From Candidatus Synechococcus calcipolaris G9 (GTDB lineage: Bacteria; Cyanobacteriota; Cyanobacteriia; Thermosynechococcales; Thermosynechococcaceae), in assembly GCF_029582805.1 (NCBI RefSeq), contig NZ_JAKKUT010000002.1:1388001-1452000 (forward strand): 64,000 bases of DNA. Direction: 5' to 3'. A program made the position numbers and the translations under genes. A model generated the notes under the pieces. The model ran no database searches, was not told the DNA's origin, and saw nothing but the letters and a program-made list of their open reading frames with translations. Every line of letters begins with the position of its first letter. Position 1 is the first letter of the stretch. Shown here piece after piece: positions 50,780 to 59,690 of the stretch.

Positions 50780-51775
50780 ATGAACCATGGTAAACCCGAC
50801 CCCCACGTTAGCCGTCCCCGCAAACGCCGTGCCCATCTGATTTTTAATCCGGTGGCAGGCCAGGGAAATGCGGAAGCTCGGTTGTTTGTCTTGCAGGACA
50901 TTCTCCATCCCCATTTTGACCTAACTATTGAGTTGACGGAACCGGATATTCCGGTGGAAGCCATGGCCCAAGAGGCGATCGCCCCTGGTGTGGATGCGAT
51001 TTTTGCGGCGGGCGGTGATGGGACAATTTCCGGGGTAGCCCATGCCCTCATTGGCACATCCATACCCTTGGGGGTGATTCCCCTGGGAACGGCCAATGCC
51101 TTTGGTGCTGCCTTGGGAATTCCAGCAAATTTAGAAGCGGCCTGCCAGGTTGTAATTGAGGGACATCACCAGTGGGTGGATACGGCCTGCTGTAATGGAC
51201 GTACCCTGATTTTATTAGCGGGGATTGGCTTTGAAGCCGAAATGGCCGAACGCGCCAGTCGCGAAGCAAAGGATCGCCTAGGGGCCCTGGCCTATCTTTG
51301 GGCGGGATTACAGCAGCTACAGGATCAGGAGGAATTTCAAGTCTCGTTTTGCCTCGATGGCCAAGGCAGTGACTTGATGGCTAAAGCAATTACTATTGCC
51401 AATGCGGCTCCTAGCACCTCAGTTCTGGCCCATGGAACCGGTAACGTGATTGCCGATGATGGACTCCTTGACATTACCATTGCCCATACGGAAAATCGTT
51501 TAGAAGCCTTTAATGCCCTATTACAGCTTTTTCGCAGTGCCCTGACTCAGATCCCCCCGGATCGCGAAAATATTATTGGCCTGCGGGGAAAACATCTAAA
51601 AATTGAGACGGATCCACCCCAAAAGGTTGTTCTGGATGGGGAAATGATTGGCACAACTCCCGTGGAAATTACCTGTGCCCCTAAGAGTTTGCGGGTTTTT
51701 GTGCCCTTAGTCCCTGAACAGGAATCTAACTTGCAAAAGTTACTTGAACTTGATCATGCGGAACCGGGGACTTGA
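50780..51775 (+). CDS. Diacylglycerol-kinase-family lipid kinase (YegS-like)
   Basis: A 331-residue kinase-like protein. The DAGK catalytic domain has HLIFNPVAGQGNAE, the glycine-rich GGDGTISGVAHAL and PLGTANAFGAALG. The C-terminal beta domain contains DDGLLDITI and the ADP-site-like LKIETDPPQKVVLDGEM. It phosphorylates a lipid such as diacylglycerol or ceramide; the exact substrate is unknown. The 3' end (51757-51775) lies over the antisense strand of a tRNA-Leu gene, so the final residues AEPGT are read through the tRNA's 3' half. Confidence 0.9.
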   Translation: MNHGKPDPHVSRPRKRRAHLIFNPVAGQGNAEARLFVLQDILHPHFDLTIELTEPDIPVEAMAQEAIAPGVDAIFAAGGDGTISGVAHALIGTSIPLGVIPLGTANAFGAALGIPANLEAACQVVIEGHHQWVDTACCNGRTLILLAGIGFEAEMAERASREAKDRLGALAYLWAGLQQLQDQEEFQVSFCLDGQGSDLMAKAITIANAAPSTSVLAHGTGNVIADDGLLDITIAHTENRLEAFNALLQLFRSALTQIPPDRENIIGLRGKHLKIETDPPQKVVLDGEMIGTTPVEITCAPKSLRVFVPLVPEQESNLQKLLELDHAEPGT

Positions 51776-51840
51776 ACCCCGAAGTCCTTGCGGACACTAG
51801 AACCTGAATCTAGCGCGTCTACCAATTCCGCCAGTTCCGC
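51757..51840 (-). tRNA. tRNA-Leu (CAG)
   Basis: Reading the minus strand from 51840, an 84-nt class II tRNA forms. The acceptor is GCGGAAC paired with GTTCCGC, the D-loop has GGAATTGGTAGA, the anticodon stem CTAGA/TCTAG encloses TTCAGGT with anticodon CAG at 51804-51806, a long variable arm TGTCCGCAAGGACTT follows, then the T arm CGGGG-TTCAAGT-CCCCG. The discriminator base A is at 51757. CCA is not encoded. Its 3' end overlaps the end of the lipid-kinase gene on the opposite strand by 19 bases. Confidence 0.96.
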
Positions 51841-51922
51841 AGTTCCTACAGCTTTAGTCAGCGATCTATGATTCTCTTACATTGGGGGGCGATCGTCAAC
51901 GGACAGATTCTCAAAATTTGCC

Positions 51923-52867
51923 TCATACATTGACACTATGGGGGCGGGGAATGTCATAGCTGAGGAAATCTGCGGCTAACTTGGTTGCTGGAAAAATGGC
52001 GCGAGCTTCCTCTAGCAAGTTGTCTAGCCGGAGCGGATTCCCCGGTGCGTAACGGGGACTGAAATGGGTTAAAAAGAGCAGTTTGACTTGGGCTGCTAGG
52101 GCGACTTGGGCTGCCATGGTTGAGGTGGAATGGAGGCGTTGAAAGGCCAGTTCCGCATCCTGATGGGCAAAGGTTGACTCATGGATTAGTACCGTTGCCC
52201 CCTGGGAGAGTTCTACGGCGGAATCACAGTAAATGGTATCGGTGCAATAAACAAAACTTCGACCCGGTTGGGGTGGATCACAAAAGTCTGTGCCCTGAAA
52301 TTTACGACCGTCCTTGAGGGTAATGGTTTTCCCCTGTTTGAGCTGCCCATAGAGGGGGCCGGGGGGAATGCCTAGGGACTGGGCTTTTTCGACATCAAAT
52401 CGGCCGGGGCGATCGGCTTCACTGACCCGATAGCCAAAGGCGGGCACTCGATGGTGCAAGGGTTGGCAGTCCACCCGAAAATCACTATCGGCAAAAACCT
52501 GGCCCGGCTCGACGGTGTGTAGCTTTAGCTGATAGGGGAGCCGCATCTGCGACCAGCGTAGGCAATCCGTTATATAGCGATCGAGGGTGGGGGGGCCATA
52601 GATATCCATGGCGGACACGGTTCCTGCTAAACCACAGCTAGCGAGTAAGCCCATCAGGCCAAAAATGTGATCCCCATGCATGTGGGTGACAAAAATACGA
52701 CGGATCTGGCTACTGCGAAGATCACTACGAAGTAACTGGTGTTGGGTTCCTTCGCCACAATCAAAGAGCCAGATTTCCTTCCGCTGGGGGAGGCGCAGGC
52801 CAATACTGGAGACATTCCGAGATCGGGTGGGTACTCCCGAACTGGTTCCTAAAAACGTAATTTCCAA
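51923..52867 (-). CDS. rnz: Ribonuclease Z
   Basis: A 314-residue zinc-dependent endonuclease that trims the 3' trailer of tRNA precursors. The metallo-beta-lactamase signature THMHGDH is at residues 61-67 (ligands His62, His64, Asp66, His67), with [15 protein letters not shown]. Later ligands appear in the segments [11 protein letters not shown], and [10 protein letters not shown] and LTHFSPRY. Length matches the short bacterial form. It lies 83 bases upstream of a tRNA-Leu gene on the same strand, an apt neighbour since that tRNA lacks an encoded CCA. Confidence 0.96.
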   Translation of the reverse strand: MEITFLGTSSGVPTRSRNVSSIGLRLPQRKEIWLFDCGEGTQHQLLRSDLRSSQIRRIFVTHMHGDHIFGLMGLLASCGLAGTVSAMDIYGPPTLDRYITDCLRWSQMRLPYQLKLHTVEPGQVFADSDFRVDCQPLHHRVPAFGYRVSEADRPGRFDVEKAQSLGIPPGPLYGQLKQGKTITLKDGRKFQGTDFCDPPQPGRSFVYCTDTIYCDSAVELSQGATVLIHESTFAHQDAELAFQRLHSTSTMAAQVALAAQVKLLFLTHFSPRYAPGNPLRLDNLLEEARAIFPATKLAADFLSYDIPRPHSVNV

Positions 52868-52989
52868 CCCCTAACTCCTTGACGGTGGCCAAAACTTGCC
52901 TACTGGCCTGATACCTGACTCGTGAACTTGCCATAATTTAATCATAGCCATACAAATCATGGCCCTATAGAGTTGGGTACACTGAATCC

Positions 52990-53427
52990 GTGTTTATGAT
53001 TAGTTCAACGGCGATCGCTCCAGAAAAATTGAAATCGCTCCTAGTGGATACCCAGTCCGGCGGATTTGTCAGCTTTGAGGGGTGGGTTCGCAATCATAAT
53101 CTGGGTCAGGCCGTGACCGCCTTAGACTATCAGGTATACGATGCCCTAGCTTATAAGGAAGGGTCAAAAATTATCGGCGAAGCATTGGCAAAATTTAATC
53201 TGTGCCACGCGATCGCCTGTCATCGCAGTGGCCACTTGGAACTGGGGGAGATTGCGGTTTGGGTGGGAACCACTGCCCATCATCGCCGCGGGGCATTTTT
53301 AGGCACGGAATATATTATTGATCAAATTAAAGTTCGTTTGCCCATCTGGAAAAAAGAGCATTATGTGGATCAGCCATCGGCTTGGGTCTATTGCCGTGAG
53401 CATCACTCGCATTTAAGTAATCATTAA
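52990..53427 (+). CDS. moaE: Molybdopterin synthase catalytic subunit
   Basis: A 145-residue MoaE that, with MoaD, adds sulfur to precursor Z for molybdenum cofactor. [34 protein letters not shown] with the catalytic Lys region, and [23 protein letters not shown] are recognisable. Start GTG at 52990 is weak; ATG at 52996 may be the true start. No moaD or other moa gene is adjacent. Confidence 0.94.
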   Translation: MFMISSTAIAPEKLKSLLVDTQSGGFVSFEGWVRNHNLGQAVTALDYQVYDALAYKEGSKIIGEALAKFNLCHAIACHRSGHLELGEIAVWVGTTAHHRRGAFLGTEYIIDQIKVRLPIWKKEHYVDQPSAWVYCREHHSHLSNH

Positions 53428-53518
53428 AATTCCTTGAATTTCTGTGTTGTTGGGGGAAATCCCCAAAGTTTCGGGAAAATCATGGTCAAATTTTGGGCAT
53501 AGGGGCCTACACTGTTGC

Positions 53519-53544
53519 GTATAGCGAGAAACAGATCGCTATAC
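53519..53544. promoter_or_regulatory. Perfect 9-bp hairpin upstream of alr
   Basis: GTATAGCGA (53519-53527) and TCGCTATAC (53536-53544) form an exact inverted repeat with an eight-base centre, 55 bp upstream of the alr start. No T-run follows, so it is not a terminator of moaE. It may be an operator or an mRNA leader hairpin. A weaker TTGGGG/CCCCAA pair at about 53450-53466 follows the moaE end. Confidence 0.45.
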
Positions 53545-53598
53545 CTAGATTATTGTGGGGTAGTTACCCTGCCTGATTGGGTGTGAGGAAGGATCACT

Positions 53599-54774
53599 AT
53601 GTTAAGTCAAGAGCGGCTTTCAGGCTCTCATGAGTGTGAGCGGGCCTGGGTTGAGGTGGATTTAGGTGCCCTAGCTGAAAATACACAGCAGATTAAGGGC
53701 TGGCTAGCTCCAGAAACAACATTAATGGCGGTCGTAAAGGCGGATGCTTACGGCCATGGGGCAATCACCGTGGCTCAAACGGTACTCAAGCACGGGGCCT
53801 CTAGTTTGGGGGTTGCCACTATTCCCGAAGGGATTGAATTACGGAAAGCGGGTATTGATGCCCCAATTTTGGTGCTAGGGGCGGTGACGATGCCAGCCCA
53901 AGTGCGGGCGATCGCCGATTGGCACCTGCAACCGACCCTATCGAGTGTCAAACAAGCCCTAGTTTTTAGTAACTATGCCGAAAACCTAGAGGCTCCCTTG
54001 GACGTGCATCTGATGATTGACACCGGCATGGCTCGCCTAGGCTGTCCTGCGGAAGAGGGCTTCCAGTTTATTGATTTTGTTCGCCGTGTGCCCAAGTTAC
54101 GGATTGTCGGTCTTTATTCCCACTTTGCCGCCGCCGATGCCCCCAACCCCCAATTGATGTACCAACAACATCACTGTTTTGAAACCATTCTCAGGGAGGT
54201 ACAACGGGCGAATATTGCCATTCCCCAACTCCATTTGGCTAACTCTGCGGCCACCCTCCGCGATCGCTCGGTTCATTACGATCAGGTACGGGTGGGTCTG
54301 GCTCTCTATGGCCTCTATCCGGCCCCCCATTTACGGGATATTGTGCCGTTGCGGCCGGTGCTTCAGGTGCGCTCCCGGATCACCCTGACAAAAGAGTTGA
54401 GGCCGGGGATGGGGGTGAGCTATGGCCATCAGTTTGTGGCCCGGAGATCGATGCGGATTGGTGTCCTCGGAATTGGCTATGCCGATGGTGTACCTCGTCT
54501 CCTGTCTAACCGCATGGAGGTTTTATTGCGGGGACAACGAGTCCGTCAGGTGGGGGCGATCACCATGGATCAAATGATGATTGATGTGAGTGATTTTCAG
54601 GATTTACAGGAAGGTGAGGTGGTAACGCTTCTGGGGGAGGACGGTCAAGAGCAAATTACTGCGGATACTTGGGCTGAGACCCTGGGAACCATTTCCTGGG
54701 AAATTCTCTGTGGATTCAAGAACCGCTTGCCTCGGATTCCCGTGGATCAAGGCTTTTATAACCAGCCCTATTAG
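53599..54774 (+). CDS. alr: Alanine racemase
   Basis: A 391-residue PLP enzyme making D-alanine for peptidoglycan. The PLP Lys47 lies in MAVVKADAYGHGA. Also seen are IDTGMARLGC, HFAAADAP, NSAATLR, VRVGLALYGLYP and the catalytic-Tyr region GVSYGHQF. The second-domain block IGVLGIGYADGVPRLLSNRMEVLL and the Asp MDQMMIDVS are typical. ATG at 53599 follows GAGGAAGGATCAC, giving a clear Shine-Dalgarno. An upstream hairpin may control it. Confidence 0.97.
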   Translation: MLSQERLSGSHECERAWVEVDLGALAENTQQIKGWLAPETTLMAVVKADAYGHGAITVAQTVLKHGASSLGVATIPEGIELRKAGIDAPILVLGAVTMPAQVRAIADWHLQPTLSSVKQALVFSNYAENLEAPLDVHLMIDTGMARLGCPAEEGFQFIDFVRRVPKLRIVGLYSHFAAADAPNPQLMYQQHHCFETILREVQRANIAIPQLHLANSAATLRDRSVHYDQVRVGLALYGLYPAPHLRDIVPLRPVLQVRSRITLTKELRPGMGVSYGHQFVARRSMRIGVLGIGYADGVPRLLSNRMEVLLRGQRVRQVGAITMDQMMIDVSDFQDLQEGEVVTLLGEDGQEQITADTWAETLGTISWEILCGFKNRLPRIPVDQGFYNQPY

Positions 54775-54819
54775 GTTAAGCTATAGTTAAGAGAACGTTA
54801 ACGACAGGGGGTAATACCT

Positions 54820-55041
54820 ATGGATAAGCACGAGTTCCTGTATCCCCGGAGTACCTACTATGGCAAAGTTACGCCTGAGCAACTTATTTTTAATGCCAAT
54901 TTGCAAGAGTTCTCTACGAAGGTTGGCTATATTTCTAGTCTAGAAACCAGTGGTAAGCTCAGTTCCCAGGATGCCTATCAGCAAATTAAGCACCTGTGGA
55001 AGGAACTAAAACAAAGCAAGAAAAATCTGTTGCCTAGTTAG
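54820..55041 (+). CDS. Small conserved cyanobacterial protein
   Basis: A 73-residue soluble helical protein beginning FLYPRSTYYGKVTPEQLIFNAN, then QEFSTKVGYISSLETSGKLS and IKHLWKELKQSKKNL. The pattern is conserved across cyanobacteria, but I cannot name its function. It follows alr by 45 bases and has AGGGGG upstream, so the two may be cotranscribed. Confidence 0.7.
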   Translation: MDKHEFLYPRSTYYGKVTPEQLIFNANLQEFSTKVGYISSLETSGKLSSQDAYQQIKHLWKELKQSKKNLLPS

Positions 55042-55055
55042 GATCGACAGTCAAG

Positions 55056-56192
55056 TTAAGATTGGCAGTTAAGCCGGATGTCTTCCAGTAATGCTTGGCC
55101 ACTCACCTCAAAACAAAAATGCTCTGCTGCCTGATGACTGGCGTTTTTGAAGGCTTTGATTTGTTCGGCCGTGAGGTCATTTAGTTTTTGGGCCAGGTCC
55201 TGGGGGGCAAAGGAGTCAGCCACAACCCCCAACTGATACTGATGGACAATTTTAGCCATTTCAGGGGATGGGCCAATGGCGATCGCCAGACGGGCTTGAA
55301 TATACTCAAATAACTTATTAGGTAGGCAATAAATATAGTTAAGGATGTTTGAGTTAAGTAAGAAGATGCCAATATCGTACTCATTAATATGCTGGCAAAT
55401 TTCTGGCATCGGTACTGGCTCTCGAAAGTGAATCCGGGGGTTATGGGCGGCCAGTTGCTTCAACTGCTCCAGATACCAGGGCTTAAAGGGAGTCAGAATA
55501 AAATCTAAGGTAAATCGTTCATCTAATCCATCTAAGACTTGAATCATATCCTCTAAGTTACGGGAGGGAATGGCTGCTCCATGGTGGACTAAGCGAATGC
55601 GATCGCCCTGGACAGGGGTGGGATATAAATGTTGGCGAAAGGGCGTATTCATCACCACTTTTGGCTCAATATTAAACTGTTTCTTATATTCCTGAGCTAG
55701 ATGATCATTCACTGTCGTCATGGCCCTGATCTGGGGTAAATAGGTACGACATAGATAGGCTGCGTAGGGATGACGTAGCAATCGCCACGCTAAGCGATTA
55801 CTGTATTCCTGGGGAGCAAACTCATGGGCATCCAGAAGAACAGGCTTCCCTTGGGCAATTTTTAAGGACAGGGGTAGGGTATTGACATCATTGGCAATGA
55901 CTAGATGGTAGACCGGTGAGTTAGGATACCCCAGCTGCTCCAAGGCAGAGCGTACTGAGCGATCGCTCCAATACCAAGATTCATACTGGCGTAGGCTTAA
56001 CCAAAGGGCCATCCTTAATTTATGAATCAGTTGCTGATCAAAGGGTGGAACCTGAATAAATTGCACATTAGGATGGGGCGATCGCCCAAACCCGACCACC
56101 GTTAGTTCGTAGCGATCGTGCAAAACCTGAATTTGTCGATAAACACGCGGATCCCGCCAGACCTCAGAAAACACTAAAATTAAAATTTTCAT
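55056..56192 (-). CDS. Glycosyltransferase, GT4-like (GT-B fold)
   Basis: A 378-residue cytosolic glycosyltransferase. The opening ILILVFSEVWRDPRVYRQIQ is a GT-B N-terminal Rossmann start; the middle has VIANDVNTLPLSLKIAQGKPVLLDAHEF, and the C-terminal half contains LPNKLFEYIQARLAIAIGPSPEMAKI, the GT4/GT1 sugar-nucleotide region with the E of the EX7E-like motif. Substrates cannot be inferred. It converges with the small gene above, 14 bases away. Confidence 0.8.
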   Translation of the reverse strand: MKILILVFSEVWRDPRVYRQIQVLHDRYELTVVGFGRSPHPNVQFIQVPPFDQQLIHKLRMALWLSLRQYESWYWSDRSVRSALEQLGYPNSPVYHLVIANDVNTLPLSLKIAQGKPVLLDAHEFAPQEYSNRLAWRLLRHPYAAYLCRTYLPQIRAMTTVNDHLAQEYKKQFNIEPKVVMNTPFRQHLYPTPVQGDRIRLVHHGAAIPSRNLEDMIQVLDGLDERFTLDFILTPFKPWYLEQLKQLAAHNPRIHFREPVPMPEICQHINEYDIGIFLLNSNILNYIYCLPNKLFEYIQARLAIAIGPSPEMAKIVHQYQLGVVADSFAPQDLAQKLNDLTAEQIKAFKNASHQAAEHFCFEVSGQALLEDIRLNCQS

Positions 56193-56514
56193 CGTAAACT
56201 CGGTAGTCTATTTTTGTAAATGGTGGAGAAAAACAAGCGACTTATGCCATTATCGCCTTCAAATGCAGTGTTTTATTGTAGTGCTGAGTAACGTTCCAAA
56301 TCACTCCCTCATGGTTCTCTATCCCAGTCAATCAGTGGGGAGTACCAATGGGAAGAACCTCTGCTTTGATGTTCCCCGCCAGCTATAATGCCCTAGTATG
56401 CAGGCTTAATTATGGGCACTTAGCAGTTGCTGGCTTTCCTATAGGACAAAGGTTTAGCAGGGCAAGTTTTTAATTCTATAACTCAAATTAAAGTTAAGAA
56501 TTTTGTATAGATTT
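56193..56514. other. Intergenic region upstream of DUF433 gene
   Basis: A 322-bp gap between divergent genes. It contains TATAAT at about 56382-56387, with no clear -35 at 17 bp. The last 60 bases before 56515 are AT-rich, perhaps the promoter of the DUF433 gene. No RNA gene, repeat or insertion sequence is seen. Confidence 0.35.
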
Positions 56515-56838
56515 ATGACAATAGCAATAGTCGCCGAAAAAACACCCTTGGTTACCGATCCTTACGGTGTTGTACGAGTTGCGAAAACTCGCATCACTTT
56601 GGATACAGTGGTGACTGCTTTTCTTGAAGGGTGTACGCCAGAAGAAATAGGAGAGCAGTATCCATCTCTACAACTACCGGATGTCTACTTAGTCATCGGT
56701 TACTACCTCAGACACCGAGATGAAGTTGAGACATATCTTGCAGAACGTCAACGTCAGTCAGAAAAAAATCGGCGGGATGTTGAACAGCGTTTTAATCCCA
56801 TCGGAATCCGTGAACGGTTATTAGCAAGAAGAATCTAA
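56515..56838 (+). CDS. DUF433 protein, antitoxin-like
   Basis: About 107 residues. DUF433 proteins contain a winged-HTH-like core: LVTDPYGVVRVAKTRITLDTVV and FLEGCTPEEIGEQYPSLQLPDVYLVIGYYL are its signature. The partner DUF5615 PIN-like gene starts 15 bases after its stop, the usual order for this putative VapBC-like system. ATG at 56515 is preferred to an in-frame TTG at 56503. Confidence 0.82.
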   Translation: MTIAIVAEKTPLVTDPYGVVRVAKTRITLDTVVTAFLEGCTPEEIGEQYPSLQLPDVYLVIGYYLRHRDEVETYLAERQRQSEKNRRDVEQRFNPIGIRERLLARRI

Positions 56839-56853
56839 AACGTTTAAACCATT

Positions 56854-57132
56854 ATGATTCGGTTTCTTGCTGATGAAAATTTTAACAATCAGATTGTCCG
56901 AGGCATTCTTCGTCAAAATTCGCAGATAGATATTGTGCGTGTTCAAGATGTGTGGTTATCAGGAGTTGATGACCCCAATGTTTTAGCATGGGCCGCACAA
57001 GAAGGACGTATTGTTCTTACTCATGATGTTGCCACGATGACAATTTTTGCTTATGAACGCCTTGAATCGGGTCTATCCATGCCTGGGTTGTTTGAAGTGA
57101 ACCGTCGTGTCCCAGTAGGATTAGCAATTTAA
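56854..57132 (+). CDS. DUF5615 PIN-like protein, shortened C-terminus
   Basis: A 92-residue PIN-like nuclease candidate. FLADENFNNQIVRGIL (first Asp/Glu), VRVQDVWLSGVDDPNVLAWA and IVLTHDVATM (next Asp) match the family. In relatives about 20-30 more residues follow the VFEVxRxxPVGxxI segment; here the frame stops right after RRVPVGLAI. The end overlaps the stop of the convergent GT2 gene by four bases. Activity may be lost or reduced; the missing length is recalled, not aligned. Confidence 0.75.
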   Translation: MIRFLADENFNNQIVRGILRQNSQIDIVRVQDVWLSGVDDPNVLAWAAQEGRIVLTHDVATMTIFAYERLESGLSMPGLFEVNRRVPVGLAI

Positions 57133-58517
57133 GCTCCATGGTGAACTGTCTTCACCCATTTCAATCGCTTCGCCCGCACCGCCATTCGCACCGTCACACT
57201 ACTTACCACCGGCAACCAATGGAACATATAGAGGGTTCCCATCAGGCTTGTCCAAAATAGGCGCAGGGGAGATAGTTTTTGCGATGACTCTTTCTGACTC
57301 TGGGCCAGCCCCTTCACCATGCCAATCAAGGAAATCGTTACCGAAAGACTGGTGAGGGGAATCAGCAGGGGGGGACGACTTCGCAAAATTGCCATTACAA
57401 AGTCCGGCACGGTAGCCGTGGGAATGGCGTATTTAATTAAAAACCAAAACAGGACATCCAGGCTTTTGCCGAGGCCAAGACGGTTTTGTAGTAAGGGCCG
57501 CCAATAATCTAAATAGCTTTGATAGCCCCCTTCTCCCCAGCGATTTCGTTGATGCCACAGGGCGATCTCCGTGGTTACACCCTCTTCCTTAACCCCTGGA
57601 TCCATGAGCAGATCAATATCCCAGTGGTGTAAATGGAGTTTTAAGCTGAGATCCAAATCATCGGTAATCGTTTCTTCATTCCAACCCCCACATCGCTCCA
57701 TCGCCTGTCGCCGCACAAACTGACCATTACCCCGCAGTTCTCCCATGCCAGCGATCGCAATTCGTTGTTGCTGATAGTAGGCATCCAAGGCCATTTCTGC
57801 ATTTTGGCCTTCCGTATAAATATTTAGATCCGCATTACTGATGGTTTTGCGAACCTGAACCGCACCAATTTTAGGCTCCTGGAACCGTTTAATAACCTGC
57901 CGTAGCAGGTGGGGTTCAATGCGGGCATCGGCATCAAAGACACCAATAATATCTCCCTTAGCTAGGGGTAAGACTTGATTGAGGGCCCCGGACTTACCAC
58001 CACCTGCTCCCGGCAAACGACGCAAGACTCGTAATTGAGGATAGGTCTTTTGCAGACCATCTAAAATATCGGGGGTGCGATCGCTACTATTATCATCTAT
58101 GACCCAAACTTCATAACATTGGCGTGGATAATCCACCTGGCAAAGGTTTTCAACAAGGCGACCAATTACCGCTTCTTCATTTTTAGCCGCCACCATCAAG
58201 GAGACAAAGGGTAAATCCGTTACCTCACCCGTGCCCGCATCTGGCAATGCCCTAGGCCGCGCCCACCAATAACGGAGGGTTTGCAGACTCATCAATACCA
58301 TTACGCCATAGACCAGCCAAATGCCCCCCGTCACCAAATGCAACAAAATAGTACTACCCCAGATCAGGGCCAGGGCCAAGGCAGCTTTTTGCCGTCGTCC
58401 CTCTGAACGGGGTTGCACCGAGGGGGAATCGGGTAGGTCAACCCACTCCGACAGTAGATCGTCCAGGGGATCCACTTCGCTGTAGAAATTGTTTTCGGGC
58501 CAGGAATTCTCCGGCAT
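57129..58517 (-). CDS. mgdA: GT2 glucosyltransferase, MgdA-like
   Basis: A 462-residue membrane-bound GT2 enzyme. Two membrane helices (about 45-80) precede the catalytic domain with DDNSSD at 141-146, DADA at 195-198, TDDLD at 285-289 and QRNRW at 323-327; C-terminal helices follow. The arrangement, with LVENLCQVDYP and GELRGNGQFVRR, fits the monoglucosyldiacylglycerol synthase of cyanobacteria (Sll1377 type), the first step to galactolipids by the glucolipid route. Identification is by resemblance. Its first 80 bases overlap the end of the radical SAM gene in another frame. Confidence 0.72.
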   Translation of the reverse strand: MPENSWPENNFYSEVDPLDDLLSEWVDLPDSPSVQPRSEGRRQKAALALALIWGSTILLHLVTGGIWLVYGVMVLMSLQTLRYWWARPRALPDAGTGEVTDLPFVSLMVAAKNEEAVIGRLVENLCQVDYPRQCYEVWVIDDNSSDRTPDILDGLQKTYPQLRVLRRLPGAGGGKSGALNQVLPLAKGDIIGVFDADARIEPHLLRQVIKRFQEPKIGAVQVRKTISNADLNIYTEGQNAEMALDAYYQQQRIAIAGMGELRGNGQFVRRQAMERCGGWNEETITDDLDLSLKLHLHHWDIDLLMDPGVKEEGVTTEIALWHQRNRWGEGGYQSYLDYWRPLLQNRLGLGKSLDVLFWFLIKYAIPTATVPDFVMAILRSRPPLLIPLTSLSVTISLIGMVKGLAQSQKESSQKLSPLRLFWTSLMGTLYMFHWLPVVSSVTVRMAVRAKRLKWVKTVHHGA

Positions 58518-59445
58518 AGGTCACCTGATTGAGGAACCAATATTTATCAACACCCTTAAAAAAGCTAGGAATGAGGTAACACCAAACCGTACAACCTTCA
58601 CAGACTGATAATCGTCCCTGGGAACGGCGGTATTCCTCCACCACTTCCGACTCTTTATAGAGATCGTAGAGACGACCATTAATCGGTACGCCCTTTTGGG
58701 CAAAATGGTAGCAGGGCAGTAACAACTCATCATTGGGAGAGATGGCAATTACTGCATCCACGGCTTTGCAGCGAGGATTTTCTGTGTTATTCCCACCCGC
58801 ACGAATAAGGGCTAGGGCTGCCCTATTGTAACCAACATTGTTATACTTCTTGGCGTTTTCTTCAATACTATGGGCAATTTCTGGGGTGGGATTCTTCTTA
58901 TTGTTATAGCTTTCGTAGGCCGTAAATGCAGGATTGAGCCAAATGCGTACCCCCAATTCCTGACCTAGTTCGGCTACTTCACCAATGCGCCCATAGTTTT
59001 GGGCTGTCACCGTATGGTTGAGTACCGGATATTCCCCCAAGTCTTTGGCAATCTTCACCGACTCCACCAAGGTATCAAAAATTTTAACGCCCCGAGAATA
59101 GTCGTGGGTATCCGCATCCGGGCCATCTAGGGAAAAATTCAGAAAATCCACTAGGCCTTGAATAGCTTGGGCACGGCGGGGATAGAGAATGGTGTTGGTG
59201 GTCATACTAGTGACAAAGCCAAGGTTCTTTGCCTCTTTGTAAATCTCAGGGGCATCGGCCCGGAGCAAGGGTTCACCACCGGTAAAGTCAACATACTTGA
59301 CCCCCAGACGTCTCAAATCCCGTAGGTTCTGTTGAATGGCCGCAAAGTCCGCCTCTTTGCCTGGCTCTAGGGCCCAAATGTCACAAAAATGACAGCGGGC
59401 ATTACACCGATAGGTGAGATAGTAGTTCGCAACGAGCGGAGCCAT
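58438..59445 (-). CDS. Radical SAM protein with SPASM-like C-terminus
   Basis: A 335-residue protein. The radical SAM cluster motif is CxxxCxxC, Cys14, Cys18 and Cys21 in YRCNARCHFCDIW. The glycine-rich SAM site is FTGGEPLLR. Near the end, CEGCTVWCYLIP carries further cysteines that may ligate an extra iron-sulfur cluster as in SPASM/twitch domains. The hopanoid HpnH class is one relative. Substrate is unknown. It is upstream of and overlaps the mgdA-like gene by 80 bases, an unusually long overlap that suggests coupling. Confidence 0.8.
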   Translation of the reverse strand: MAPLVANYYLTYRCNARCHFCDIWALEPGKEADFAAIQQNLRDLRRLGVKYVDFTGGEPLLRADAPEIYKEAKNLGFVTSMTTNTILYPRRAQAIQGLVDFLNFSLDGPDADTHDYSRGVKIFDTLVESVKIAKDLGEYPVLNHTVTAQNYGRIGEVAELGQELGVRIWLNPAFTAYESYNNKKNPTPEIAHSIEENAKKYNNVGYNRAALALIRAGGNNTENPRCKAVDAVIAISPNDELLLPCYHFAQKGVPINGRLYDLYKESEVVEEYRRSQGRLSVCEGCTVWCYLIPSFFKGVDKYWFLNQVTYAGEFLARKQFLQRSGSPGRSTVGVG

Positions 59446-59690
59446 AGACGTTCAACCCTCAAAACTTGAAAACGGCTGGATCTTTTACGGATATTCGATT
59501 AGGAGGCAGTTGATGGGGTAAATCATAGATAAAAATCTAGGGGAATTAGGTTTTCTCCATGACCTTGCTCAACAGTTTAGAGCAAATTTCGGTCATCTTG
59601 GTAGGAATCTGAATTGCCATAGGAGCGAAGGGCAAACCAGAGATTAGAATTGAAGCAGTTAATTGGATTGAATGCGTTGAGGACTACTCC

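Noticed and set aside
53450-53466. moaE terminator (TTGGGG/CCCCAA)
   Set aside because: Six-base stem not followed by T residues.
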